Below, piece by piece: positions 7,087 through 16,258 of a stretch of DNA of 64,000 nucleotides. A program made the position numbers and the translations under genes. The DNA is from CAG-390 sp045543615 (GTDB lineage Bacteria > Bacillota > Clostridia > Oscillospirales > CAG-272). The stretch covers positions 1-64,000 of the forward strand of contig JAZPXL010000018.1 of the NCBI GenBank assembly GCA_045543615.1, read 5' to 3'. Each line of letters opens with the position of its first letter. The first letter of the stretch is position 1. The notes beneath the pieces were generated by a model. The model was not told the DNA's origin and ran no database searches. It saw only the letters and a program-made list of their open reading frames with translations.

Positions 7087-8412
7087 TTAAACATCATTTG
7101 AAACAAGATCTTCAAACGTTTCCCGTTTGACTGCTATATACTCGCCATCATCTGAGAGAACAACGATAGGAGGGCGAGGGAGACGATTATAATTTGATGC
7201 CATAGAATAGTTATATGCGCCGGTAGTAGCTACAGCAAGAATTTCACCACGAACCGGTCTTGGTATTCTTACATTCTCCTGAATGAGATCTCCACTCTCG
7301 CAACATCTACCGGCTATCGTGCATTCAAAGTCGGGCTCATTTGCAGCTCTGCTTGCAAGAGCAACAGTATAAGACGAATTATAAAGCGCATAGCGTGGGT
7401 TGTCTGCCATTCCACCGTCAATTGATGTATAGTTACGGAAGCCGTCAATCTCCTTTATTGCGCCAACAGTATAAAGTGTCATTCCTGCAGCTGCTACAAT
7501 ACTTCTGCCGGGTTCAAGCAGAATATCGGGCTTTCTGACGCCGCAAGCTTTGCATTCAGCATCAACTATCTTTCCAATAGCAAGAATGTTTGCACGATAA
7601 TCAATAAGTGGATCTGAGGGCGTGTATCTAACACCCATTCCACCACCAAGATTAAGACAAGGGGCCTCAAATCCCAAGCGTGATTTTATATGCGCTATGT
7701 ACGCAACCATAATTTTTGCTGCATCACAGAATGGTTCAAAGTCAAAAATCTGCGAGCCTATGTGACAATGGAAGCCCTCAAGTGCAATATTATTTAAGCT
7801 GAGCGCAAGCTCTGTAAGCTCATCTGCTTGACCTGTTTCGATTGCCGCTCCAAACTTACTGTCTACACGGCCTGTGTTGATTTTGGCGTGTGTATGGGGA
7901 TCAATGCCGGGCGTGACTCTGATAATTATTCTTTGAACAATTCCCTTCTTTGACGCATATTCGTCGATACGGCACAATTCTTCTTTGTTATCACAAACGA
8001 ATATGCCGATTTTGTTATCAATCGCGAGAGCTATATCAGCATCGGTTTTGTTGTTACCGTGAAAAACTATGTTCTTGGGGTCAAATCCTGCCGTAATAGC
8101 TGTGTAGAGCTCACCTGGAGATGCTACGTCAACGCCAAGTCCCTCTTCTCCAACAATCTGATAGATTCTCTTGCAAGACAACGCTTTGCTTGCAAACATT
8201 GGACGGGAAGAGCCTGTGAAAGCCTCTTTCATAGCAGCGGCATATATGCGGCACATACTACGAATGTATGACTCATCAAGCAAATATAATGGTGTTCCGT
8301 ATTTCTCGGCAAGTACAACGGTATCCCTACCTGCAAAAGTAAGGTGGCCCGTATTCTCGTCTATACCTATATTATTACAAACGGAAAGAATATCATTTAC
8401 AACTGCGTTCAT
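7087..8412 (-). CDS. lysA: Diaminopimelate decarboxylase
   Basis: LysA converts meso-diaminopimelate to lysine with pyridoxal phosphate. The 441-residue protein has the fold III barrel: the PLP lysine in FASKALSC, GFHCHIGSQIF, the phosphate loop LGGGMGVRY, EPGRSIVA, and the dimer-active-site CCESGDL block. The start codon follows CGAGGC. No lysine riboswitch fits in the 54 bases before it. It lies downstream of the GtaA-like gene on the same strand with a palindrome between them, so it is probably a separate or attenuated unit. Confidence 0.95.
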   Translation of the reverse strand: MNAVVNDILSVCNNIGIDENTGHLTFAGRDTVVLAEKYGTPLYLLDESYIRSMCRIYAAAMKEAFTGSSRPMFASKALSCKRIYQIVGEEGLGVDVASPGELYTAITAGFDPKNIVFHGNNKTDADIALAIDNKIGIFVCDNKEELCRIDEYASKKGIVQRIIIRVTPGIDPHTHAKINTGRVDSKFGAAIETGQADELTELALSLNNIALEGFHCHIGSQIFDFEPFCDAAKIMVAYIAHIKSRLGFEAPCLNLGGGMGVRYTPSDPLIDYRANILAIGKIVDAECKACGVRKPDILLEPGRSIVAAAGMTLYTVGAIKEIDGFRNYTSIDGGMADNPRYALYNSSYTVALASRAANEPDFECTIAGRCCESGDLIQENVRIPRPVRGEILAVATTGAYNYSMASNYNRLPRPPIVVLSDDGEYIAVKRETFEDLVSNDV

Positions 8413-8435
8413 TTTTGCCTCGTAAAATTTATTTT

Positions 8436-8457
8436 CGGGGTTGTGTACACAACCCCG
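8436..8457 (-). terminator. Palindrome between the GtaA-like gene and lysA
   Basis: A perfect 22-base palindrome (arms CGGGGTTGTGT/ACACAACCCCG) lies 10 bases after the GtaA-like stop. The bases after it on the minus strand are AAAATAAATTTT, a weak U tract, so termination may be partial. Confidence 0.5.
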
Positions 8458-8466
8458 ATATTATGT

Positions 8467-10389
8467 TTAAAGCTTCATTATTCCTCTGTATTCAAGTAGC
8501 TTAATGAAATAGCCACCAACGACAGTTCTGTTTCTAAAGCTCTTTTCTACCTGATCAGTAGTGCTGAAATAATCCTTATGGCGACCGTTTATTGTGTAAT
8601 ACCAGTCAGTCATAGGTACACGGCTCTCTGTGGAGTTAAATGCGTGCCACATAGGTTCAATCATCTCTTCAAATGTATATCTGTCGGATGTGAGTGTAGC
8701 CGTCCAGATGAGCCAGTCGCTCTTTGTGTAAGGCATACGGTTGTCAAGAGGAAGGCCGTATCTATCTGTATGTCTGCGATAGCTTGCGACCTCGGATTCG
8801 ATTACTGTCTTTGACATAATCTCTGTTCCGAGAAGCTTATCCCAAACAATATTATACTTCATACTGAATGTACCGGGCTTATCGAAAGCAAGGCGATAGC
8901 TTCCATCACCGTTTGACGCTCTCTTTTCCCAATCAACAGCCATATCACGAGCAAGTGCAAGATATTTGCGCTTTGCTCTCTTGTCTCCAAGCATTCCTTT
9001 GAGTATACCGTATCCCGCAATACCCATTATAGCCTTGAGAGAAAGGTTGCAGTTATGTGCAAGGTGTCCTGCAAAGTCATCCGTGCAAAGCTGGTTTGCA
9101 GGATCACGGCCATTGTCGATAAGATACTGTACCCATCTGTCAAGAAGATCAATATGCTCTGCGGCGAAGGAAGCATCCTTGAGCGCAACAGCAACGGCAA
9201 GCTCCATAACGAGCATATTACCACACTCTTCGACCGGCATCTGCTTTTCAATCTTATTGTTGCCATATACCTGTCCATTAAGAATAGGATAACGGCCTAC
9301 ATCGTGGGGTGCAAAGTCAAACACCCATTCCTCAGTGCGCGCGTATTTGTAAACAGGGCGCATCATTCCTTTTACAAGTTCGGGGTTGTAAAGGAGGAAA
9401 AGAGGGATTGAGGGATAGCTTACGTCGACTGTTGCGGCACAACCGTTAGAATAACACTCCTTCGAGATAAAGAGTACCTCGCCATTCTCATCAAGCACAA
9501 GCTTATGAGCAGCAATAGCCTGTCTGAAAGCAAGCTCAAGAAGCTCAGCATATTTCTCGCCGCCTGCACGAACAGAATCAGCAAACATTGTCTCTGCAAG
9601 CGCGTTGCAACGGCGCATTACAGCCTTATAGTCAGCGTGCGCCTTTACGATCTCATCTGTAATAGACGCACCGTTTCTGTTCCAATATGACTTAAGATGC
9701 TTGCCAAAATACTCAATACTGTAAATATCGTCATAAGCAAAGCTTATAAGCGCGCTGTGTTTGACTTCTGTCTTAATACCAACGAAATGGAGTGCATCGT
9801 CATCAGTTCTGGCATAAACCTCACCGGCACCACTAAGATAAAAATAACCCCAATCAATGCGAAGATCGTCGCCACTGCGACTTAGAATCTTCTGTGATTT
9901 TGTTCCCATTTTTACTGTATTTACAGAACCGAGGGAGGATGTCTCGATATCAACATCATCCACGCCCTTGAAGTTCATGCAAATCTCTTCCGACACTTCA
10001 ATTTTTACAGATACGGAATGACGGCGGCCATCGCTTGATTCCTTTTTGATTTCAAGGAAACTTACAGGTCTTGAAAGGAGATAAAGATCGGATGGAATAA
10101 TGGGTGAAGTAAATACAAGGGTGAGCTTTACGCCTGCATCATCAAAGACATATGTGGTGGAAAAAGCACTGCAATCAACAGAAACCTGATTCATAGCAGG
10201 TATCGTGTCAGAGCCGTATGCACTGATGATCCTGTACTCTTTCCCATCAATGGTTGCAATTCCTGAAATGGTATTTGGACGGCTTGTCCAATGCTGAGTG
10301 TCGGTATCTGTCAGCTTGTCGGATGCAGACCAGACATTGAAATAAGGATCAATCGTGATAAGAGGATAAGCAGGTGGTCTAAGTCTCAT
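8467..10389 (-). CDS. Glutaminase A (GtaA)-like protein, DUF4964/5127/4965/1793 type
   Basis: A 640-residue protein with the domain order of the fungal and bacterial GtaA family: an N-terminal PPAYPLITIDPYFNVWS segment, a beta-sandwich region, then an (alpha/alpha)6-like barrel with TVDVSYPSIPLFLLYNPELVK and HDVGRYPILNGQ. Characterised fungal relatives hydrolyse glutamine and are secreted. Here there is no signal peptide, so it should be cytosolic, and its real substrate may be a glycan or another amide. The promoter is near consensus and a ribosome site (AAGGAGA) precedes the ATG. Confidence 0.8.
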   Translation of the reverse strand: MRLRPPAYPLITIDPYFNVWSASDKLTDTDTQHWTSRPNTISGIATIDGKEYRIISAYGSDTIPAMNQVSVDCSAFSTTYVFDDAGVKLTLVFTSPIIPSDLYLLSRPVSFLEIKKESSDGRRHSVSVKIEVSEEICMNFKGVDDVDIETSSLGSVNTVKMGTKSQKILSRSGDDLRIDWGYFYLSGAGEVYARTDDDALHFVGIKTEVKHSALISFAYDDIYSIEYFGKHLKSYWNRNGASITDEIVKAHADYKAVMRRCNALAETMFADSVRAGGEKYAELLELAFRQAIAAHKLVLDENGEVLFISKECYSNGCAATVDVSYPSIPLFLLYNPELVKGMMRPVYKYARTEEWVFDFAPHDVGRYPILNGQVYGNNKIEKQMPVEECGNMLVMELAVAVALKDASFAAEHIDLLDRWVQYLIDNGRDPANQLCTDDFAGHLAHNCNLSLKAIMGIAGYGILKGMLGDKRAKRKYLALARDMAVDWEKRASNGDGSYRLAFDKPGTFSMKYNIVWDKLLGTEIMSKTVIESEVASYRRHTDRYGLPLDNRMPYTKSDWLIWTATLTSDRYTFEEMIEPMWHAFNSTESRVPMTDWYYTINGRHKDYFSTTDQVEKSFRNRTVVGGYFIKLLEYRGIMKL

Positions 10390-10425
10390 TTTTCTGTCTC
10401 CTTATGAGATATTTTATTAGAAAAT

Positions 10426-10454
10426 ATTATAAACTAAATATACTACAATGTCAA
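10426..10454 (-). promoter_or_regulatory. Promoter for the GtaA-like gene
   Basis: Minus strand: TTGACA (10454-10449), 17 bases, TATAAT (10431-10426). This is a full consensus promoter, so the gene may be strongly expressed. Confidence 0.75.
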
Positions 10455-10497
10455 GGATTTTGTAGTTATTTGTGCGTTTCGTGTAGAAAAAGTGTTT

Positions 10498-13011
10498 TTA
10501 AGTCTCATACCAACGGTCACCAATTGACAGGTCAACGGTAAGTGGTACCGGCAGAGAAACTGCGTGTTCCATCTCTTCCTTAAGAATGACCGCAGCTCTT
10601 TCGGCGCATTCGGCCGAAGCTTCAATAATAAGCTCATCGTGTACTTGGAGAATCATTTTAGCGTCAAGCTCCTCAGCTTTAAGTCTTTCGCTGACCCTCA
10701 GCATTGCGATCTTAATAACATCAGCAGCAGTTCCCTGAATGGGGCTGTTCATAGCAACTCTCTCACCAAACTTTCGCATAATTGCGTTGCCCTGTGAAAT
10801 TTCAGGTATATATCGCTTTCTGCCATACAGCGTGTCGACGTATCCTTGGTTTTTAGCAACAGTAACTATGTTTTGCAAATATGCACTTACCGCAGGATAA
10901 GAGCTTAGATAGCTGTCAATATACTCTTTTGCCTGCTTCACCGTAATATCGAGATCTTGTGAGAGCGAATAGTCTCCAATTCCATAAACGATTCCAAAAT
11001 TTACAGCCTTTGCTCTCTTACGCAGAAGTGGTGTTACCTCATCCTCCGGCACTCCAAATACAGCTGAAGCTGTTGACGTATGAATGTCTGCGCCACCAAT
11101 AAACGCACTCATCATTCTCTCATCACCGGAAATGCAAGCAAGAATTCTGAGCTCGATCTGCGAATAGTCGGCCGAAATCAGCTTATATCCATCTCTTGGA
11201 AGGAAAAATTTGCGCAACTCTCGTCCAACTTCAGTTTTTACGGGGATGTTCTGCAAATTCGGCTCAGCAGACGAAAGACGACCTGTGGCTGTACCCGTTT
11301 GCTTGAAGGTTGTGTGAATTTTTCCCTCTTCGTCAGCGACCTTAAGAAGGCCTGTAACGTATGTTCCGATCAGTTTTGTTAGCTGACGGTAGTCAAGTAT
11401 ATCCGAAACGATCGGGTGCTTGGGAGCAAGCTTTTCAAGAATTTCAGCGTTTGTTGAATAGCCGGTTTTAGTCTTCTTTCCTGCGGGCAGTCCAAGCTTC
11501 TCAAATAAAATCTCGCCAAGCTGTTTTGGAGAGTTGATATTAAACTCTTCACCTGCAAGGAAATAAATCCTCTCAGCAAGTGCTTCTGCTTGCTCTGTGA
11601 GAACCTCTCCGTAATCTGCAAGGCCCTGTCTGTCTATAAGAAAGCCTGCCTCCTCCATATCAGCGAGCACGGCCGAAAGAGGTAGTTCAATATCACGGTA
11701 GAGACTCATTGAGCCACTTGACTCAAGAGCTGATACAAGAGCCTCTCTCAACTGATATACATAAACAGAATAATGAATCTCTGTCGACAGCGTCGAGGAG
11801 AGATACTTTGTAACAAGCTTGTCAAGGCTATGACCACCTTGCGAGTCAAGAACATAAGCTGCAAGCATAACGTCATCTGCAACCTCTCTGCAGGAAAAGC
11901 CATTTTCATCGCAAAGCTTGTAAATAGTTTTTGAGTCATAAACATAAAGCTTCTTTGCACAAGCAGATATCTTTGACAAAACAAGCTCGCACAGCTCGCA
12001 AACAGCAACCGTCTTACCATCAAACGCCGAAACGGTACAGCCGTCAATATATATTCCACAACCACCTTTTTCAATTAGCTCTGCAACAAACTCAATGCCG
12101 TTCTTTATCTCGATTTCCTTCTCGTTATCATTAACGCAAGGGGCTGATGCTTCAAGAGAATATTTTGATATAAGCGCATTGAATTCAAGCTCTGTAAAGA
12201 GATCATATGCAAGGTTTCGAACAATCTGACCATCGCAAAGCTCACATATTTCAGGCAACTGTGGAACGTTGCAATTGATCTGCGCAAGAGTCCTTGAAAG
12301 ATACGCTGACTCTCTTCCCGCCGCAAGCTTATTCTTCATTGCAGGCTTCACGGAGGTGTTTCCTTCATATCCTTCAAACAGGGAGTCGAGATCACCGAAC
12401 TCAGCGATAAGAGAAAGTGCACCCTTCTCGCCAATTCCCGCAACGCCGGGGATATTGTCCGAAGAATCCCCCATCAAAGCCTTGACATCAACAAACTGAG
12501 TGGGTCTTACACCGTATTTCTCAACGAAAGCATTTTCGTCAAAATACAAATAGTCTGAATTTGTTGCAAGAAGTACAACGGTGTTGTCATTTATCAGCTG
12601 AAGCGAATCTCGGTCGCCTGTCATAATAAGCGTTTTTATATTACAATCTGATGCTTTTGCAGCAAGAGAACCCAAGATATCGTCGGCCTCATATCCTTCC
12701 TTTTCGATAACAGTAAATCCAAGAGCAGCGGCAGCTTTGTGAGCATAAGGCATCTGAAGTGCAAGCTCTTGTGGCATACCCTTTCGGGTAGCCTTGTATC
12801 CGTCATACATTTTATGCCTGAAAGTAGGAGCGTGAAGATCAAAAGCGATTGCAGCAAAGTCCGGCTTGTATTTTTCCACTTGCTTTGAAAGCATCGTTAT
12901 CATACCATATACAGCGTTAGTAGGAAGACCTTTAGAGTTTGTAAGCGCACGTATTCCATAAAAAGCTCTGTTTAGTATGCTGTTTCCGTCAACAACGAGT
13001 AATGTTTTCAT
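10498..13011 (-). CDS. polA: DNA polymerase I
   Basis: PolA fills gaps and removes RNA primers. The 837-residue protein has the 5'-3' exonuclease domain (residues 1 to about 290; DGNSILNRAFYGIR, TGDRDSLQL, and a helix-hairpin-helix near GVAGIGEKGA), a middle domain, and the polymerase domain with motif A (SADYSQIELR), motif B (RKRAKAVNFGIVYGI) and motif C (VHDELIIEA). The middle domain lacks the acidic DEDD residues of a proofreading exonuclease, as in Bacillus and Thermus enzymes. The start follows AGAGG. It is monocistronic, with rubredoxin upstream behind a terminator. Confidence 0.97.
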   Translation of the reverse strand: MKTLLVVDGNSILNRAFYGIRALTNSKGLPTNAVYGMITMLSKQVEKYKPDFAAIAFDLHAPTFRHKMYDGYKATRKGMPQELALQMPYAHKAAAALGFTVIEKEGYEADDILGSLAAKASDCNIKTLIMTGDRDSLQLINDNTVVLLATNSDYLYFDENAFVEKYGVRPTQFVDVKALMGDSSDNIPGVAGIGEKGALSLIAEFGDLDSLFEGYEGNTSVKPAMKNKLAAGRESAYLSRTLAQINCNVPQLPEICELCDGQIVRNLAYDLFTELEFNALISKYSLEASAPCVNDNEKEIEIKNGIEFVAELIEKGGCGIYIDGCTVSAFDGKTVAVCELCELVLSKISACAKKLYVYDSKTIYKLCDENGFSCREVADDVMLAAYVLDSQGGHSLDKLVTKYLSSTLSTEIHYSVYVYQLREALVSALESSGSMSLYRDIELPLSAVLADMEEAGFLIDRQGLADYGEVLTEQAEALAERIYFLAGEEFNINSPKQLGEILFEKLGLPAGKKTKTGYSTNAEILEKLAPKHPIVSDILDYRQLTKLIGTYVTGLLKVADEEGKIHTTFKQTGTATGRLSSAEPNLQNIPVKTEVGRELRKFFLPRDGYKLISADYSQIELRILACISGDERMMSAFIGGADIHTSTASAVFGVPEDEVTPLLRKRAKAVNFGIVYGIGDYSLSQDLDITVKQAKEYIDSYLSSYPAVSAYLQNIVTVAKNQGYVDTLYGRKRYIPEISQGNAIMRKFGERVAMNSPIQGTAADVIKIAMLRVSERLKAEELDAKMILQVHDELIIEASAECAERAAVILKEEMEHAVSLPVPLTVDLSIGDRWYET

Positions 13012-13048
13012 TGTATACCTCTATATACACACTTTTCATTATACAATA

Positions 13049-13077
13049 AGTATACCACAACTTTTTTATTCGGTCAA
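13049..13077 (-). promoter_or_regulatory. Promoter for polA
   Basis: Minus strand: TTGACC (13077-13072), 17 bases, TATACT (13054-13049) with TGTGG before the -10. Confidence 0.65.
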
Positions 13078-13084
13078 GTTAAAT

Positions 13085-13120
13085 AATAAAAACGGGGCGC
13101 CGAAAGTTCGGCAACCCCAA
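13085..13120 (-). terminator. Terminator after rubredoxin
   Basis: A GC-rich stem, GGGGttGCCGAA with TTCGGCgcCCC, is followed on the minus strand by GTTTTTATT. Confidence 0.8.
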
Positions 13121-13129
13121 AACCAAGCA

Positions 13130-13309
13130 TTATTCTTCCTCGTCTTTGTCTTCTGCAACAGGCTCAAACTCTTCTTTTCCTGCGCCACAGAATGGACAAA
13201 CCCAGTTGTCAGGCAGATCATCAAAATCAACCCCGGCGTCAATTCCGGACTCGATGTCTCCGACCTTAGCATCATATTCGTAACCACAAAGATTGCAAAT
13301 AAATTTCAT
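13130..13309 (-). CDS. Rubredoxin
   Basis: A 59-residue rubredoxin that binds one iron through two knuckles, CNLCGY near the N-terminus and CPFCGAG near residue 40. It carries electrons in the cytosol, typically to peroxide or oxygen reductases. The ATG at 13309 has GGAGG upstream; the longer in-frame start reads through the ribosome site. The C-terminus ends in an acidic tail (EDKDEEE). It is its own unit with a terminator; no partner reductase lies next to it. Confidence 0.93.
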   Translation of the reverse strand: MKFICNLCGYEYDAKVGDIESGIDAGVDFDDLPDNWVCPFCGAGKEEFEPVAEDKDEEE

Positions 13310-13433
13310 AGCGAAACCTCCGTAAATCAATGTCATTAATAATATAATACATCACGGCTTTTGTGTCAATAGATTTTGATAATTTTTTTCAAAAACCAAA
13401 CAATTTATTTGGCAAACAATTTGAACTTTGGGG

Positions 13434-14570
13434 TTATGAGTACAACAAGTGCTTTTTTACTTTTGCAACAAAGGCATCTATGCCGGCTTTTTCGCTCTCA
13501 AGAATCACACGGGGATCAAACCCACCATCAAAGGAAAGCGAGTTAAGACCGTACCTCAGGTTCATATTAGGAGCAGAAAGATCAAAGCCCGAATACTCCA
13601 TAAGTGAGCGAATAAGATACACTCCTGCAGCGTGTGGGTTGTATGCGAGTCTGTCCGTTATGTTAAACTGCACGCCTTCACAGCCTTCGCCCTTCCATTT
13701 ACTGAACATTGGAGTAAAGTAGGCTCTGCTGAAGAAAACTCCTTCAAGGCCATAAGAATTCATCATATCGCAAAGCTTACGGGAGTCAACATACGGCGCA
13801 CCAACAATATCGAACGGCCTTGTTGTTCCTCTGCCTTCCGATGCATTTGTTGCTTCAAGAAGACACGTGCCTATATAATTGATAGAACAGTCAACGCTTG
13901 GAATATTGGGTGACGGATTTATCCAGGGTAGTGAAAGCTCGTCATAATATAATTTTCGCTCCCATCCCTCGCACTCAACAACCATAAGTTCGCACCCAAA
14001 ACTTTTCTCCTCGTTAATATAACGAGCAAATTCGCCACAGGTCATTGAATAACGCACAGGGAGTGCGTATTTGCCTATGAATGAAGAATACCTATCCTCG
14101 TCAAGAATTGCGCCCTCCACCTGCTCCATATTACCGGAGATAGGATTTGGACGGTCAAGCACTATCACGGGAATGCTTCTCTTCGAACATTCTTCCATTA
14201 TGTAAGTAAGACAATAAATGTATGTATAAAACCTTGCGCCGACATCCTGAATATCGTAAATCACAACATCACAAAGCGACAGTGCCTGATCGATATCAGG
14301 ATTTCCACCACCCGGAAGATCATAAACTGGAACGCCGGTTTCTGAGTCTATGTAAGCACCGCCCCATCCTCCTGCCTGGAGTACAGATCGAACACCGTGC
14401 TCCGGAGCGAAAAGAACGCTCAGATTGTATTTACTTGCAAGTATAGAGTAAGTCGGCACGCCAAAGCGAGTAACACCTGAAGCAGAGGTCAAAAGACCAC
14501 ATCGCTTGCCATCAATTAATGTTTTTATGCTATCAAGTCTATCTGCTCCACAAAGAACTTCCCTTTTCAT
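13434..14570 (-). CDS. NamZ-like exo-beta-N-acetylmuramidase (DUF1343)
   Basis: A 378-residue DUF1343 protein. Characterised members (NamZ, glycoside hydrolase family 171) cut terminal MurNAc from peptidoglycan fragments. Family blocks visible here: CGLLTSASGVTRFG, LFAPEHGVRS, YDIQDVGARFYTY, VLDRPNPI, and EGRGTTRPFDIVGAPY. There is no signal peptide, which suggests recycling of imported muropeptides in the cytosol. The ATG at 14570 has GGAGGC upstream. A consensus promoter lies at 14611-14639. It is monocistronic. Confidence 0.9.
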   Translation of the reverse strand: MKREVLCGADRLDSIKTLIDGKRCGLLTSASGVTRFGVPTYSILASKYNLSVLFAPEHGVRSVLQAGGWGGAYIDSETGVPVYDLPGGGNPDIDQALSLCDVVIYDIQDVGARFYTYIYCLTYIMEECSKRSIPVIVLDRPNPISGNMEQVEGAILDEDRYSSFIGKYALPVRYSMTCGEFARYINEEKSFGCELMVVECEGWERKLYYDELSLPWINPSPNIPSVDCSINYIGTCLLEATNASEGRGTTRPFDIVGAPYVDSRKLCDMMNSYGLEGVFFSRAYFTPMFSKWKGEGCEGVQFNITDRLAYNPHAAGVYLIRSLMEYSGFDLSAPNMNLRYGLNSLSFDGGFDPRVILESEKAGIDAFVAKVKKHLLYS

Positions 14571-14610
14571 TTCTGCCTCCAATTGATTTAGTTGTAAACA
14601 ACACACAATA

Positions 14611-14639
14611 ATTATACTATTTTAGACACACAAAGTCAA
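14611..14639 (-). promoter_or_regulatory. Promoter for the NamZ-like gene
   Basis: Minus strand: TTGACT (14639-14634), 17 bases, TATAAT (14616-14611). Confidence 0.7.
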
Positions 14640-14645
14640 GAAAAA

Positions 14646-14673
14646 ATCAAGCCCCGATTTCTCGAGGCTTGAT
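14646..14673 (-). terminator. Terminator after the antiporter gene
   Basis: ATCAAGCC (14646-14653) pairs with GGCTTGAT (14666-14673), extended by CGA/TCG, and is followed on the minus strand by TTTTTTC. Confidence 0.8.
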
Positions 14674-14695
14674 GTTTGTAAATTATGAAATGAGC

Positions 14696-15970
14696 TTATG
14701 CGTCTGCGTTTCTTTTTCTCGCTGTCTTTCCTGCTTCCTTGGGCGAGATGTCACCTGATTTGGTAAGAGCCCACTTAGTGAGAGCCGGACCGACAAGCTC
14801 GTAAATAAGAACACCAAAAAGAACGATATTTCTGATTACGACGCCATCCTCTCCAAGTGGCAGAACGGTCATCGCCATACCGAGCGCAACACCGGCCTGA
14901 GGGAACAGGGTGATACCAAGATAATCAACAATATTCTTCTCGCATTTTGTGATCTTAGCCGAGATACCTGCGCCGAAATATTTGCCTGCTGTTCGGCTAA
15001 TAATATAAATAATGCCTATGATAATTACTGCAACATCAGCAAATACGCTCAAATCAAGCTCAGCGCCACTTATTACAAAGAAAAGAATAAAGAGTGGGTG
15101 AGTCCATTTATCCGTTCTTTCCATAATTTCTGCAGAAAAGTCACAAACATTACAGAATACAGTTGCGAGCATCATACAAGTTAGAAGACTTGAAAAGCCA
15201 ACGTGAATCGGGCCGATGTTGAACTTGATTTGTGTAAGAGCGACTGTAAGAATAACAGCAGTTACAGCTAAAGAGAGTCTTTTGCTGTTCGAATGGAAGA
15301 ACTTCTCGCACAAAGAAAACAAAAATCCAAGTGCAAGACCAAGCGCAAGCGAGCCAACAATCTCAACAAGTGGTTCAACTACAATCGAAACGATATCTGC
15401 GCTACCCTGGCTTATTGCTGTTGCAATTCCATAGGACACGGAAAAAATAACAAGTCCAACTGCGTCATCAATTGCAACGATGGGCAAAAGCAAATCGGTA
15501 AGCTTACCCTTTGCTTTGTACTGTCTTACAACCATTAGAGTCGCTGCAGGAGCAGTTGCCGATGCAATAGCACCAAGAGTAATTGCAACAGGAAGTGTTA
15601 GCTTTCCTCCGATGATAAATACAAAAGCGATAAGAACGGCGTCAACAACAAGAGTTGCAGCTACTGCCTGAAATATTCCAATAAACAACGCCTTTTTGCC
15701 GATATGCTTAAGCTCGGAGAGTCTGAACTCATTACCAATCGCAAAAGCAATAAATCCAAGAGCAACATCGCATATAATACCGAGGTCTTCAAGCTGATGG
15801 AGGGACGTAAACCCAAGCCCGGGAATACCAAGAGCACCGAGACAGAATGGGCCAACGAGAAGACCTGCAACAAGATAGCCCGTTACAGCAGGTAATTTCA
15901 AGAGCTTTGCAACTCTCGACATCGCAAGTCCGGCAACAAGAGCAACAGATATACTCAAAAGTGTTTCCAT
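14696..15970 (-). CDS. CPA2-type cation/proton antiporter
   Basis: A 424-residue membrane protein with about 12 hydrophobic helices. It fits the Na+(K+)/H+ exchanger domain of the CPA2 family: VTGYLVAGLLVGP near the N-terminus, ASATAPAATLMVVRQY in helices 4-5 and IVAIDDAVGLVIFS with the paired aspartates of the ion site. There is no C-terminal RCK/TrkA domain, so nucleotide gating is not expected. It probably exchanges Na+ or K+ for protons in pH or salt balance. The start follows AAGGA; promoter at 16018-16046. Confidence 0.9.
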   Translation of the reverse strand: METLLSISVALVAGLAMSRVAKLLKLPAVTGYLVAGLLVGPFCLGALGIPGLGFTSLHQLEDLGIICDVALGFIAFAIGNEFRLSELKHIGKKALFIGIFQAVAATLVVDAVLIAFVFIIGGKLTLPVAITLGAIASATAPAATLMVVRQYKAKGKLTDLLLPIVAIDDAVGLVIFSVSYGIATAISQGSADIVSIVVEPLVEIVGSLALGLALGFLFSLCEKFFHSNSKRLSLAVTAVILTVALTQIKFNIGPIHVGFSSLLTCMMLATVFCNVCDFSAEIMERTDKWTHPLFILFFVISGAELDLSVFADVAVIIIGIIYIISRTAGKYFGAGISAKITKCEKNIVDYLGITLFPQAGVALGMAMTVLPLGEDGVVIRNIVLFGVLIYELVGPALTKWALTKSGDISPKEAGKTARKRNADA

Positions 15971-16017
15971 AGTATAATTCCTTAAATTTCAAAAAAGTCA
16001 AATATTATTGCTGATAA

Positions 16018-16046
16018 ATGATACTACAATTTTAGTTAATATTCAA
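16018..16046 (-). promoter_or_regulatory. Promoter for the antiporter gene
   Basis: Minus strand: TTGAAT (16046-16041), 17 bases, TATCAT (16023-16018). Confidence 0.5.
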
Positions 16047-16180
16047 GATTAAATCTAAACAAAAATGATTGAATTAATTAAGCTTTAGAAGGTCAATTTG
16101 TCTTAATATTTTGTTTTTTGAGTTTTTGTGACAATAATACGGATGAATTATAATTTAATGCATTTTTTCGCTCAACCCTA

Positions 16181-16210
16181 TTGCAAATGTAGTTTGTTTT
16201 ATGATATAAT
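16181..16210 (+). promoter_or_regulatory. Promoter for prfB
   Basis: TTGCAA (16181-16186), 18 bases, TATAAT (16205-16210). The ATG at 16214 lies in the -10 to +1 region and so cannot be the main start of prfB. Confidence 0.65.
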
Positions 16211-16258
16211 ATAATGAAAATTATTGTGCAAAGCCTGATTTCAGGCGGGAGGTCTTTA

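Noticed and set aside
8413..8466. A lysine riboswitch before lysA
   Set aside because: Only 54 bases separate it from the upstream gene, and they contain just one palindrome; the lysine riboswitch needs about 170 bases with several stems.
10498..13011. Loss of proofreading residues in PolA as a novelty
   Set aside because: Many Firmicutes and Thermus PolA proteins lack these residues, so it is expected.
16214..16258. ATG at 16214 as start of prfB
   Set aside because: It lies a few bases after the -10 box, so it would precede or coincide with the transcription start; the TTG at 16259 has a good ribosome site.
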